A DNA stretch of 64,000 bases from Isoetes taiwanensis (GCA_021234155.1 JAJEKV010000011.1:16944677-17008676), one strand, 5' to 3'; shown: positions 11,420 through 24,430, counted from the first letter of the stretch. A program made the numbers and translations. Notes: generated by a model not told the origin, from the letters alone.

Positions 11420-13318
11420 ATAGGTTAGGTTTCCACATGCAGCTAGAAACTCCATGGGGTAAGATTAACTAAGAATTGAGACCAGCTTTAATCTCAAAAA
11501 TTCTGGCACTTAACACCCAATATAACATGATCTCAAAAATTCTGGCACGTAACACCCAACATAGCATGCCTCTTGCAAGGTACAAATTATGGGAAGTCCT
11601 GGTTTTAGATCATGGTTCTTTCGGTCAAATTATTTTGTTATCAAAGCTTAAAATTGAATTGAATTGAAGGCGTGCAAACATATTGAAGTTTTAGAACATG
11701 GAGAGCCAACATTTTCAGTAGCAACGTTTGGACAGTGAGACCAAGTCCAAATCGAATTAGAGAGTGCTCTGTTTTATATACCTATGTATGTTATTAAGTT
11801 CTAGAAATGTAACCAGAAGTATGAACTCAAGTGATAACTTAAAGCATGCAAACAATTATCAATTCCTTTAATCAATTTTTTGCCTTCATTTTCAGGTTTG
11901 AGCCATGAAGAAAGAAGCTTAAATTTCACTTGTATATCCATAAATACCATGCAAATAATAAATGAATAAAGAAGTGAGTAACATGGAATCCAGGAACTTT
12001 ACCATTTTCTGTAGCCATTTTCTGTAAACAACTGTACATAGAAGGGTTGCCTTTACCATTTTACCATTTTCAGTAAACAACAATCTGTACATAGAAAGGT
12101 TGCGAAGCTATCAAATCGCTTTGAAATAAAGAGACTAAGAATCAATCTCATTCCTCTTTGTGAACCATGAGGCTCTCAGCGAGAAGTATGATCTCAAGTC
12201 ATAAGTTAAAGCATGTAGATTTTTTTTAGCTCTTTAAATCAATTCTTTGCCTTTACTTCCAGGCTTGAGCATAACGTTTGCATATTGGAGAGCCACAAAG
12301 AAAAGGGCTTGAATCCATAAATGATATATCCACAAATACCCTGTATCAATGTCAAACTAATGAATGAATATAGAAGTAAATGAACCAGCACGGATTACCT
12401 TGCCCAAGCGCAGCATAGCCAATAAACATCCTCTGTGCTGACCCGAAGTACGAAATCATTTTCTTGCTTTATCTTGTCGGGCAAAGGCGACGCCTTGATC
12501 GAAAAAACCGTCCGCGAAGTGTCTAGGTTGCAAGGCCGATAGCTTGCCACGGCTTGCATCGGGGCGGACACCCTTTGCCGGATTTAGTCTCACCGGAATG
12601 CCAGAATGCCTCGTTTCAACAAAAGCTTGAAGGTTGGACCCGAAGACCGAAGACCGACACTTCAATGGCGCAAGATATTTGAAGATCCACGACAGGCACA
12701 GGGATCTCCAGAAGATCCGCTATCCTCCTATTGATTGTGTAATTTTTTCGCCGGACTATGCCGTTGTTACAAGCTTTGCAAGAAGCTTAAGACTGAAAGG
12801 AGGAACCAATGGTAGCCCTAAATCCGTCTCTGTTGGCAATAAATCGGCCATTATTTCTGTAAAGAAGATCAAATATTAGGACCTTCCATAGATTTCAATC
12901 CAGAAGAAGATGTGTGCGGTACATTGCAAGAGAAAAGCTTACGAAAAACATGAATATAAAAGAAAATCTCGCCTGACCTCCGAACCTATAATATGCTATA
13001 GCAAAACCTCCGCCAAATATAAAAGAAGAAAGAAAGAAACCTCGCTAAATACTAAAAGGGCTTTGAATCGCACCTTCGGCAAAGAAATCATAGGTGAAGC
13101 TCCAATGAAGCTCTAGCGATGCGAGATCCACTCATTTAGCCACAGTAGAAGCTCGAAGGCCAATCGAAAACAAAAATCATTTCGGAAGCAAAATCGCCGG
13201 AGAAGAGGAGGTGAGAGAAAAAAGATCCTTCCTAAAAAGCCTCTTTAAAATTAGCCGTAGGAATTTAATTCTAGTCATTAATTACGGGTGGATATCTTCA
13301 CCCAAAAAAATCTAGTTT
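11420..13318. other. sequence between the two CCGGAAGGG clusters
   Basis: No recognised gene. A more GC-rich part (about 12430-13200) contains frames on both strands (12456-12665 minus, 12634-12879 plus) without known domains. The outer borders, CCCGATTCGGGTT near 10917 and AACCCCAATCGGGG near 13429, are roughly inverted copies, so the whole 10.9-13.4 kb block might be one foldback-type element. That is inference. Confidence 0.3.
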
Positions 13319-13410
13319 CAGTGGAAACCCTTCCGGGGTTCTAATATGGAAACCCTTCCGGGGTTCAATGGAAATCCGGAAGGGTTTCCACATAAAACCC
13401 CGGAAGGGTT
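13319..13410. repeat. second cluster of inverted GGAAACCCTTCCGG motifs
   Basis: Two direct and two inverted copies of GGAAACCCTTCCGGGGTT-like units, in the same tail-to-tail arrangement as the 10936-11204 cluster. Confidence 0.8.
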
Positions 13411-13473
13411 TCCATTAATTTATTTAATAACCCCAATCGGGGGGAGATAGTGTGAGCGTCTTTCTACAGCAAA

Positions 13474-13493
13474 GAGCACTAGCCTATATTTTT
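13474..13493. repeat. 20-bp direct repeat flanking PRP38 retrocopy 1, left
   Basis: GAGCACTAGCCTATATTTTT occurs here and again at 14983-15002, bracketing repeat Z copy 1 plus the PRP38 retrocopy. This looks like a target-site duplication, although no poly(A) tract is seen at the right end. Confidence 0.7.
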
Positions 13494-13867
13494 TGAAATA
13501 AGAACCTCCGAGTTATTACTGTTTTCTCCGAGTATCTATCTATCTAAAAGGATTGACCTTTGACCATGTCTACACTATTGAAGCTTACTAGAGACTTCCA
13601 AAGCACAATCAAGAGTTCAAATGTTAGCCTGGTGTTAAACAAATAAAGTTGCAAAATAATTTAAAAAAACATTGTTTTTTTCTTGCAGACGCTAAAAGAA
13701 CTGATAATTTAAAGGTTTTAACCATTTGGATTATACTAGTAGTGGATGTCCTACATTACTGGGCTTTGGTAACTTTAGCTGTTTGGTATGTTATCACAGG
13801 AATAACACCCTAGAATGAGGGTGTTATGCCCTATTATAACAATCGAGGGCAGAGGCCCCAGATTGGG
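13490..13867. repeat. dispersed repeat Z, copy 1
   Basis: Begins GAAATAAGAACCT and ends GGGGCCCCAGATTG-like. It is closely matched by 16776-17165. Near its end ATAACACCCT-AGAATG-AGGGTGTTAT forms a hairpin. The PRP38 retrocopy follows directly after it. Confidence 0.85.
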
Positions 13868-13985
13868 CTGTCCCTTTATGATAACATATGAAAAGGCAAC
13901 CCAGTAATGAAAAGGGAAATTTACATAGCGTACCCTTTTCATCTATTAACTTAAAAGAGACGAGCGTCTTCTTGGCGACGGCACA

Positions 13986-14984
13986 ATGGCCAATTGGACC
14001 GATCCCACCGCCAACAGCATCCACGGTACTAATCCACCGAACCTCGTCGAAAAGATTTTACGCTCCAAAATCTATCAAACTACCTTCTGGAAGGAGCAAT
14101 GTTTCGGTCTTACAGCTGAAACGCCTGTGGATAAAGCAATGGAGCTGACCTATTTCGGTGGCACTTTCGGGGGAAATAGAAAAGCCACACCCTTTATGTG
14201 CTTGACCTTGAAGATGCTACAAATACAGCCCGAGAAAGAAATTGTAGTGGAGTTCATCAAGAACCAAGATTATAAGTATGTGAGAATACTTGTTACTTGA
14301 GATTGGTGGGAAAGGCAGCTGATGTTTACCAGTACTTGGAACCATTATATAATGATTATAGAAAAGTCCGTTGCAAAACCTCTCATGGAAACTATGCATT
14401 GAGTCATGTGGATGAGTTTATAGATGAATTATTAACCAAAGACTATACTGTGACATAGCACTTCCACGTGTCCCAAAGAGGCCAACATTGGAGGCCACGG
14501 GTGTCTTAGAACCACGGTGGAGTGCACTGGAAGATGATTTTGAGGAAGAAGAAGAAAAAGAAGAGGAGGAAGATGCTACAATGGCTGATCCAACCAATGG
14601 AGACAAAGATTTGAGAGGCAGAAGCCCATTAAGAGAAAGGGAAAGAGAAAAGGACAGGGAAAGGAATAGAGATAGAGATAGGGATAGAGAGAGGTCATTT
14701 TCACCTAATGATCATAGAAAAAGGTATAGAAGCCCATTAAGAGAAAGGGAAAGAGAAAAGGACAGGGAAAGGAATAGAGATAGAGATAGAGATAGGGACA
14801 GAAAGAGGTCATTTTCACCTAGTGATCATAGAAAAAGGTATAGAAGCTCAAGTCCATCAAGCCGTAGACGGCGTCCAGACGATGCTGCACCTATGGAAGA
14901 TGGTGAGCATCGCGCTGGTAGGGAGGATGATGATAAGAAGAAAAAGAAGAAGGAGAAGAAGGAAAAGAAAGAATCTGCCAATGA
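13986..14984 (+). pseudogene. PRP38 splicing-factor retrocopy 1 (frameshifted)
   Basis: Intronless copy of the plant homologue of PRP38, a U4/U6.U5 tri-snRNP component needed for spliceosome activation. From ATG 13986 it reads the conserved PRP38 domain (NLVEKILRSKIY, FWKEQCFGLTAE, VDKAMEL, FGGNRKATPFMCLTLKMLQI, EIVVEFIKN). Compared with copy 2, a 7-bp deletion near 14292 shifts the frame and makes a stop, and a 1-bp deletion near 14447 shifts it again. The acidic and RE/RD-rich tail follows, with a 108-bp in-frame tandem duplication (14620-14727 and 14728-14835). Homology ends in ...ESANE at about 14984, so the conserved C-terminus is lost. Upstream, 13875-13962 matches the 5' flank of copy 2, so both derive from a transcript or locus with that leader. 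Confidence 0.9.
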
Positions 14985-15002
14985 GCACTAGCCTATATTT
15001 TT
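14983..15002. repeat. 20-bp direct repeat flanking PRP38 retrocopy 1, right
   Basis: Second copy of GAGCACTAGCCTATATTTTT. It truncates the PRP38 reading frame with a chance stop. Confidence 0.7.
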
Positions 15003-15260
15003 GGGTTGCCCGTAGGGGGCAACCCTCTTGTTGGAGGGTGGAGTGACGGTTTGAAGGCTTGGATTCGTCTTGAGAAAAATATGCCTCGGAATATCCTATG
15101 TAAGCGGATGCGATGGGATGGTTTTTTCTAGGGTTTTGGTGAGGCCCAGTGACAGTTAGACGGTGAGGATTCGCCTGCGATGTACCTGATCGATGGTAGA
15201 GATTTTTTGGGCCGATGCCAGTGCGATGAATGAGTTCCTTTCTTTTCTTCCGGCTGATCC

Positions 15261-16500
15261 ATGGCAGCGGAAGCAGAAGCGGAAGTAGGGGAAGCGAGGG
15301 AGCTATTAGAGCCCTGGATGCTTTGATCCATAGGCTTCCGCAAGCCCGAAGACCAAGCTGCTTACTTGGATGCATATAGATTTCGAAAGAGATGCCTTTC
15401 TCAAACGCCGGAAGTCAAGGTATGAGTAGTCGATTTTTGTCTTTTCCTTTCTCTTTCTTTATAGACACCATTAGATTTGTTCTGCTGCCACCGAGATTTG
15501 ATAGCAGGGCTTTGACGGAACACTATTGCCATCGAATATGATTGGGTTAAAGAATTTTGTGCGTTTCTTACATTGATAATGTACAGTGGCTTCCCTGCCG
15601 TAAATATATTGATGGAGGGAATGGGTATGAAGAACCATGGCGGAGCACGCGTGAATTGGTGCCAGTTGATGATAAATTGATCCCAACTGGAGCCCCAAGA
15701 GAGTCGCCAGAGGTATTATTTTTAATGGCATCTATATAATAAGATCTTGGTCTAATGCTATTCATGGTGCATCATCACAATCACTATTCTGCGGATGGGA
15801 TTATTAATATTGTTCAAGCATTGGACTTTGTTGCAGTGGCGTCCACATCGTAGAAACATTCCATGTCAAGATCATCTTAATGCTGATGGTTGTCTTTCTC
15901 CTTCAATGGTTGTTTTAGCTACCTCAAACTGTCAACAGTTTTTGCCATGAATTTGTTGAGTAACTTTTGGAGTAAAAATGTCATCTTCAAGAGATGAATA
16001 ATCTTTACCTTTGCTTCATGCCTGTCAATACAGTATTTGATCATATCTGGGTTAGTATTCAATTTTGAACGCAAAAGCTTAGTCAAGAAAGTCACACTTT
16101 TCCCAAAGACAATCATGTTCTTCTCTCCATCTGGAGTAATTCATCCATTTTAGGATTTGCAAACTGTTCTGTTTTTGTTTCATATGCATTAAGACTGTTT
16201 CAGGTGTCAAGGTTCATAGACCTATCATAAACAAATGAGATAGCTATTTCTGCAGATTATGCATTTATTCTAAGATTATTGTTTTTATGCAGAGGGATTG
16301 TTCGCAGGACCCAGGTTTGCAGCAATAGCAGGGGTTGCAACTGTTCTTCTAGTGGTATGTGTAGTAGTTGATATTTTACAAATAATGTGCATTCATTAGC
16401 TCAAGAGTTTCTTGTTCACAATTCTATATTGTTGTGTGGGCAGTTGCTTGCTGGACAGATGATTGCATGGGTTAAGCGTAATGTTAATTACACAGCATAA
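15261..16500 (+). pseudogene. unidentified gene, broken exons
   Basis: Exon-like pieces with good splice signals. A: 15261-15419 (MAAEAEAEVGEARELLEPWM, then an in-frame TGA, then FRKPEDQAAYLDAYRFRKR), donor G|GTATGAG. B: 15587-15712, acceptor TACAG (WLPCRKYIDGGNGYEEPWRS, then RELVPVDDKLIPTGAPRESP), donor G|GTATTA. C: about 16295-16354 (GLFAGPRFAAIAGVATVLLV), donor G|GTATGT. D: 16444-16500, acceptor GGCAG (LLAGQMIAWVKRNVNYTA and stop). A and B are whole-codon exons, as are C and D, so the phases agree. C and D together encode a hydrophobic C-terminal, membrane-like segment. The nonsense codon in A suggests a pseudogene, though an alternative start is possible. I do not recognise the family, and it is uncertain that all four belong to one gene. 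Confidence 0.45.
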
Positions 16501-16775
16501 GCTCTCATTATTTGTTCTGGTAAACTCATCTCACAAGGACACATTGTTATTTTGTGCAAACAATGCAATTTAGTAAAATCATCTCATAACACACCAAAAT
16601 TTGCAAATGCAGACCATTAAGACACCATTCATCTATAATAGCACTACTACAGTATCTGCACACAAAATAGGGCGTCACTGATCGAATTCAAGTGTAATGA
16701 AGGACCCTGACATGGCACACACAAGAGAAATCTGAGATTCCATTTGCTCCAAAGGGCAACCCATTGATGCGTTAG

Positions 16776-17165
16776 CATCTTGTTTGAAATAAGAACCTAC
16801 AAATGATTACTGTTTTCTCCCAGTATCTATCTATCTAAAAGGATTGACCTTTGACCATGTCTACACTATTGAAAGCTTACCAGAGACTTCCAAAGCACAA
16901 TCAAGACTTCAAATGTTAGCCTGGTGTTAAACAAATGAAGTTGCAAAATAATTTAAAGAAACATTGTTTTTGTTTTGCAGACCCTAAAAGAACTGGGAAT
17001 TTAAAGGTTTTAACCATTTGGATTTATACTAGTATTGGATGTCTTACATTACTGGGCTTTCGTAACTTTACTCTAGCTATTTGGTATGTTATCACAGGAA
17101 TAACACCCTAGAATGAGGGTGTTATGCCCTATTATAACAATCGAGGGCAGGGGCCCCAGATTGTT
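16776..17165. repeat. dispersed repeat Z, copy 2
   Basis: Matches 13490-13867. In this copy the hairpin ATAACACCCT...AGGGTGTTAT is followed by a second palindromic pair, GCCCTATTATAACAATC / GATTGTTATAGTAGGGC (about 17128-17177), suggesting a transposon terminus. Copy 1 is cut within that second palindrome. Confidence 0.8.
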
Positions 17166-17639
17166 ATAGTAGGGCAAAAACATCCGAGTTCTAGAGTGCT
17201 ATCCGCATTAACAAACTGGGCCCAAAGGTCTTATGGTGTTTTTGTTATGATTCGTATAGCAAGCTAGGTGTTTATGGCCATTTGGCATAACAAACTAAGT
17301 GTTATGTGCCCTCAATGTGTTACTGATGGTGACCACTGCAACCAACGGATTGAGATTTGATCTAGCTATAGAACTTGAGGGCTAGGTTGTTAAAGTGCAA
17401 AGGTATTCAATAGTTCAATACAACATATTACCTGGCCACATATGGAGCATATTCTCTATTTAGAATGTCTCAAATTAGAATGCCCCTTGTTAGCATATAA
17501 AAATTGACGTCTGTCTCTTCGTCTGTCTGTCAAGTATTGCATATTATATTTTAGCAAGGTATCGATTGTGTGGAGAGAAAAAAAAATAAAATAAAATTGT
17601 CCACATCAAATTTTTGGCTATAAACCTGTGGCCAATTCT
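17166..17639. other. no recognised gene
   Basis: AT-rich spacer between repeat Z copy 2 and the LINE 3' end; no supportable feature. Confidence 0.4.
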
Positions 17640-18607
17640 TGTAAAGAATAAGAATAAGAATAGTTTTTTATCATCCACTGAGACCAATCGGCCTATGGGA
17701 CCCAGAAGGAGCGCAACAAACTTATTACTGTCCGGGTTAAAAAACCCTCGCCCCGAAGGGTTTTCGAGGGAAAAACCGTGGCAGTAATAAGAATGATGTC
17801 AAACTGTACAAGTATACATCATCATGAAATAATAAATGTGTATGTACATGTCAAGCGCGTGCCCGAGGACATAGCTGATCTCGCATGTCCATGACCTCCT
17901 GAAGGTATGATCCTAGCACCCGTACGAATGCCGTGCTCAATGTCACATGTAGCGGCTGGCCAGGCCTGACCAACTCAGCATAGCGTGTCCGGATTTGATC
18001 ATATGCTGGGCAACTTTGAAGAGTATGAGATTCATCCTCAATGACTCCCATTTGGCAGCATTGACAGAGCCTGTCCTGACGTGGTTCACCAATCCATCTA
18101 CCTGTCTCAATTCGAAGATGATGTGCCCCTGTGCGAATGGAGGCAATGAGTCTGCGTCTTTTCATGGGCAAGTGGGTGCGCAGGTAGCATTGCGGGCCTC
18201 GTTCCAATGTGGGATTTATGTGGCGCTGGTAGTGTGCTGTCTTGACCTGTTCAAGGGCGCTGGCATCCCAAAGCTTGCTGATGAAGCAAGCGTCAAGATT
18301 ATGACGATGTACCTCTGCACATGTATGCACCTGTGCTCCTGCACATTCCATCTAGCCATCCATTGAGCTCTCTTTTCCCTCCAGCAGGCCTTGAGGCACT
18401 ATGGCCCCATTGCCATGATATAAGCTAGTTTAGGGAGACGAGCATCGTCCATATTGACCACCATTTGAAAATAGACAATGTGGCGATCAAGGGCTGCCCT
18501 CTGAAGAGGCAAGAGTCCTGTCTCCTGCAGTAGAATTTGATATGGGACTGTGGACTTCACCAGTGCTCGTACCAAGAAGGCTTTCTGCACCTGCTCCAAG
18601 TCATTCT
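17640..18607 (-). mobile_element. LINE (non-LTR retrotransposon) 3' fragment, long copy
   Basis: On the minus strand, 18399-18599 (EQVQKAFLVRALVKSTVPYQ, then LQETGLLPLQRAALDRHIVY) and 17851-18351 encode the C-terminal region downstream of a LINE reverse transcriptase. The latter includes a CCHC-like motif (CQCCQMGVIEDESHTLQSCP) and an arginine-rich stretch (MKRRRLIASIRTGAHHLRIE). The two frames are offset, so the element is damaged, and the RT palm is absent (5' truncation). The 3' UTR contains a hairpin (CCCTCGAAAACCC / GGGTTTTCGAGGG-like, about 17745-17780) and ends in ATTCTT-type hexamer repeats instead of poly(A). The last ~340 bp is repeated at 58775-59127. Confidence 0.8.
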
Positions 18608-20202
18608 AAGTAGCGAGGGATACTACTAAAGGCAAAGTCAACAAAGTTTGCTTAATCCTTTTCTAAGCATTTTAAGAGTATAAATAACAAGGATATGACC
18701 ATGATTTTGGAGTATGTAATATATAGCACAATAACAGGGGTTTTTTTTGTATTTTTGTATAGTTTTGCTATGGTTTTCATATGATTTGATGCGCGTATTG
18801 TGCAAGGTGTACTAATTGGTACATCTAGAGTGCGCCAAAGCCCTCTTTAAGAAGACAAGATCGAAGGGCTTACAACAAAAGCCCTTAAAAGAAAAAAAAG
18901 GAACACATGCAACCATCGTGCATACAAACCCTAGGGTTTCAGAATGGACAATTAGCAGCAACGAAGCTTTTTGATCTAATCGGCCATGGACATCTCCTCC
19001 TTTTGAGCTCTAGTTGCAATTCTCACTTCAATCCGCGGCTTCATCCCAGTTTACCAACTCTTATCTGTTCACAAATATATCCGGTTCGTGGAGCCAGGCT
19101 TCTTCCTGGATTTGCGCTTGGCTTTGGTGCAGAATCATGAAGCAAATTTGTGGGCCTTCAGGGTTTGTGCAGATGTTTTTGTGTAGATTGCAGGTTCTGG
19201 TTAAGTCCTCCATTTCAATACAGATGTCCTTTGACCTAATCTGACCTAGGAGCATAGCTTATGTTCTTGTTCCTGCCAGCAAACCAGTTAGTTATGTCCT
19301 TGTTTAGCAGAAGATTCTTCATCCAGATTCCTTCCCCCCAGACAGATTAAAACAAGGTTTGGTCTATAAATACAAATTCACATTGGGCCCATGGTCAAAT
19401 TTCTGTGATCATGTTACAAACTATGGATTTGGGTTCTCCAGATGAAGACCTTGGCACAGGATGGTATGAATATCTAGCATACACATTAGAGCTCATTTTT
19501 TATAGTTGGGACAGACGTTGCAGGTGCATTTTATGTGCCATACTATACAGGAATTGATGCTTTAAGTTAAATATACAATGTCAAGGGAAACATGAGCCCA
19601 ACATCGAGCACATATGTTGCCAGTACATATGGTGTACTTGGTGCTGGAAAGGCACAGATCATCTCATGGTTTTACAAAAAATATTCATAGGATTTTCAGC
19701 AACAGATCCAAATTTGACGCCCTCAAGGATCATGTTTGCATCTTGTTTTGATGGAGAAGACTCCTTGAATGGCATAACTAGATCTTTGACATAGAAGAAT
19801 CCTTGCATGAGATATAAGGCAGTAGCATAGCCATCATCATATCAGTAGGGATCTTAGAAATTAGCTACACACTTGCCTACACTTCATGCTGGTAACATGT
19901 TCACATGTGGCTATTGAAGACGTGTTTTCTATACTCCTGAACTCCGTTTTGGGAGACGAATGGAGCTTCATAATCTGGATAGCTGAAATAAAGGGACCGA
20001 GCACAAACTTAAAAGATGATGAAGCTCTGCGTTTAAAATGTTTACAACACTTCATTTCCATTTTGCAGTACTTTGCATGACAATGTTATAGGCTTCTTTT
20101 AAAATGAAAGCTTCTATAAGGGCATCACACGCCAATCACTTCATCCTTATTTGTGTATTTGTAGATAAAAAGCAAAGCACACTTTATATCTGCTAGATGC
20201 TA

Positions 20203-20211
20203 ATATCAATC

Positions 20212-20250
<39 letters not shown>
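20203..20250. repeat. (AATC)n microsatellite
   Basis: About ten copies of the tetramer ATCA/AATC in a row. Confidence 0.9.
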
Positions 20251-23200
20251 TTATTAATTTGGGATTTTCCAGTTTGGATAAAAACTTTTTGGAATTTTTT
20301 ATAAGTTGATTTCCTAAGATTTTTAGGGGTTCTAGCCGCCAGAAAACTTCCCGATCTTCCAAAAATCATAGAGAAGTATTTGACATTTTGGTGGCATCGA
20401 ATTAAAAATATGGTTGCTTTCAAATTCTTTTAGTCTTCGAAAGTGGCAACCTCACATGCATGTCCGCGGCTGAGGCAATCCGGCATGCATTTCCGTTCAA
20501 GATAGGTATGAGTTTTAGAAATTTGAGATTTCCTTTTCTCGGGGCTTTGTAAACCCTAACGGCTCCAGTTCCCTAGCATTCTTCAGATTTGTGCATCGGA
20601 AAGGAGATTGCGCTGCTTGCTTATGATGACTTGCATTGGTGCAAGAATTAGGTCCGAACATCAAGTTTTAAATGCAGGCATGGAATTCGAATTTCAGAGG
20701 AGGAATTAAAGAGGGAGTATCTTCAGTCGTGCAGGTATTGCATACATTTTCATCCATTTTTCATGCTTCTTCGAGTTCGCTACATCTTTATGAGTATGAT
20801 GTCAATAAGAATATATTTTCTATCTATTGGGATGCTATGGCATTTCTTCTACTGGCTTCAGCTGCTTGCTTCATTGAAAGATTGGCTCTTAGATAGATGA
20901 GATCAAATTTGATGTCCGGAGTTGCTTCTTTTAAGATTTTTTACAGAGAAAAGCACTTCGAAAATAACAATTAAAATCATCACAACTGTATTTTTCTCTC
21001 TGAAGCATGTCCACATGTTGTCATACACCAGGAGACCTGTTGGTCACAGGGAATGCATCCTTGCATGCTAGGCATCCTAGCATTTTTAACATTTTCAAGC
21101 AAATATGGTGCCAGCAGGAGCTCCAAAGTGACATGCATGATCATTCTATCCGTGAGTCAACCTAAGTCATAAACATGCATTATGTAATTCTATTAATCAA
21201 GTTGTCATATGATCAGAGAATTCTGACTTTATAAGCTACACAAATATGCATAATGTGCCATTTATCTAAGCTGAATATGTTCCAGCTGCAGGAGAGGGCA
21301 CAGAAAAATCATTTTGTGCGTGCTGCAACAAAGGTATAAAACTGAAACAGTTTTGATTCATTGTTTTGCCGTAGGCTTGCATTGGAAGCTACGTGTTTGT
21401 TAGCTACATTCTAGATAATAATGCACAGTATCTCAGTAGACCATTTTTTTGGGGTTGACTTATGAGAAGCTACCATTGTACATTGTGGAAGGTCATGTTC
21501 TGTTGCTGCATCTTAGACCTCCAACAGGTAAGATTTTGTTACATTTTGTGTTCATCATATGACATTCTTTACCTGCAGGAAATTCTACTACGTAGACTAT
21601 TGAGTTACTCAGCTACTAAGTTACTCTTTAGAAGCTTTTATAATGATGATGCCTTGATTGTAAAATCATGTGGTTCTTTGTTGCTCATGATTATCTGCAA
21701 GAGGCTGCTAGCAGACAATAAACCTCCATGAATAAACCCCTACATGAACCTGCCCTTTATATTCACCTGTTATTTTTTATTGCTTGAAGGATATGATGAC
21801 ACAGTTCTGGAACCCACTAATCAAGTCGTGTGGCATTTCGAGAGCAAACATACACAATTTCTATTACCCACGAGAACATTCCATAGGTAGAGAACTCTTG
21901 CTATAAGACACATAGAAAATATGTGCTAAGAGAATAATGCCAGGATTTTCTATCGGTTCAGAAATTACTCCAAGGCTTTGATGCCATGTATCATATTCTT
22001 GATGTTACTGTTACCCATTGGAATATTTCATAGGTAGAGAAAGCTTGCTACAGGACACTTAGAAAAGATGTACTAAGAGAACACTGTTTGGATTTACTCC
22101 ATCAACAAGGCTTTGATGTCATGTTGCATGCTCTTGATGTTACAGCTTCTATTTTGGTATAATATTTCGTTGTTTGGCTCAAGAATGAATTGAGCAATTG
22201 TGGCATTGTAATAAGCATTTGGCTTTGTTTGTTCAATCCTTTGATGTAGGTTCAGGAATTATAATGGCGGGCTATTTTGCAAGCCACGTGAAGGGTTTTT
22301 TCTCCTCTCCATGTTTCCAATCTCTATCAGTAAGTTAACCGTGTTCGTTTGTTTTTTGGAGACTATTTGAAATGGCTGCTTTCATTGAATGCTTTGCAAG
22401 ATATGACAATTAACTCATATGAATGATGTAATCCGAAGCAAAGCCATTGTCAACTGAAACTTTTTTGAACATTGTGAAATCTCTTCACGTTCATCAAAAT
22501 TCCATGCTAGAAACAAGGTTCAGACTGAAGGTAAGATTGATTGATTGCACTCATAAGCAGAAATATTTAGAGATGCATCATCCTTTCTCTACAATGGCCA
22601 CATTTTTGTAATCATCCTGGCATTCTGGTTACCCACCAGCATGTTTGTTACATTCTGTTTAACATCTCCTTGCATTACACACAAATGTTTAGATTTTTGC
22701 TCCTTTCTACATCCAATTTTTCTTATCCATGAATGAACTGAAACCTCTGCAGAAAATTAGTAAACGCAGTGTTTATTAACGTCTTTGGTCAGCCTTCTTG
22801 ATGCAAAATTTGGTAAGATTCTTGGATTACCCGGCCTCTCTCTTCCATAGCACAAGCTCAAACAAGAGTAGTATTTGATCTGCTGAACAAATGCCAGAGA
22901 TAGAGAGGCCAGTAGCTTCACTAGAGCTATTATTCCCATATATTTGCAAACTGGCCGGAATGGGACTTTGGATGCGAATTTGAACAGAATGCTTTAACCT
23001 TGGAAAAAGCTGGAGATGGGCTGCTTCATGCATATGGCTAGAAAAATTAGGGATATAATTACATTTTTTCACATGTGCTGCCTTTGTTACGTCTTTGACT
23101 TAACAATTTGATTCATAGTGCGACATATGAAACATTATTTGCATGCAACAGCAACATGGTTGCCGCTTTTTATAGCACATGTCTGGACCTGTGCTTTTGC

Positions 23201-24430
23201 CTCAACTCCTACTTTTAGTTCCAAGTATTTTCCTACATTTAATGCATCATATTTTGGCCCTTTGTGCCATTCTATTCGCGTTGTGCATCTTATCCACATG
23301 ATAAAACTATCAGCCTGCATTTTTGAGCACTTTGAACACCAACCAACTGCTTGGTTTTCCTTTGATGTATGATTATCACTTGCTTTTATTTTTTCCTACA
23401 GGTACTAATGCTGTTGTTATGTAGCAGAGTTCTTCATGCTGTATTTGTCCACCATGCGGCCTGCAGTGATGCATGTGCCTAAATTGTTGATTTTATATAA
23501 GTTGAATCCAAAACATATTCACAATAAAAATTCAAATACATCAGAAAATCATGATTTAGCATCGATATGATCTATCTTTCATGCCAAGAATGTTATCTTC
23601 ATATAAAGTAGAAGAAATTTAAGCATTTGAGTTAATAGGCATGTGGTGTAGGTCTGCAAGTAGACTTCTAGCTCATTTTTGCTTCCAAATAGATCCTTTC
23701 CCAAAGTTTTTACTGATATTAGGTTTTTTTTTTTACTCAAGTTCTCTGTTATGAGCAGGATGAGTGTACAGAATAACTACATTGATGTGAAGAAAACGTT
23801 CATCCAGAAGCATGTGATACATTGTATTCTATGCAGGAATGCTGGGTCACAGATCACAAAAATGTTTTTGAGATTTGATGCATTGGATGTCTTACAGTTT
23901 CAGCATCATTACTATTTAAGAATATAGTCTGTTTGCAGACCACTGTCAAAGCCATTGATGAAGGTTACATCTGCAATGCATGAAAGCAAATGCCCCCAAA
24001 TTTGAGTGACTTCTAAAACCTAGGTGGCAAGACTAATTTTTTAATTGGCAATGGTTGGTTTGTATTTGTTATTCTGGAAACTATGCAGTGCATGTTCAGT
24101 GTTCACTCATTTGGGGTTTCGTATAGCATAATATTGTTTAGCTTCTTCTTCCTTAGTCAGAAAATAGTAGTAGGAGGAGTAAAAGGAAATTTCTGGTTGG
24201 GCAGTGGTTTGAGCATTCTGAGCAACTTAATTATCTAGAGCCTTATGCTGCTTGAATGCTAGAAATGAATCTATTTCTATTTTGTGCTTGAATTTAGTGT
24301 ATTTGATTCATGAGAATGCTTCTTTGTCCTACCTATTCATCCAATTTTTATAGAGAGTTTCAGCCTAAATTAAGTCACGATTATGTTTCATCAGTCACTA
24401 TTGTCTCTGTTTGTGATTTGTTATTGTTTT

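Noticed and set aside
14857-15375. 172-codon minus-strand ORF
   Set aside because: Antisense to the lysine-rich PRP38 tail and to the unidentified exon A.
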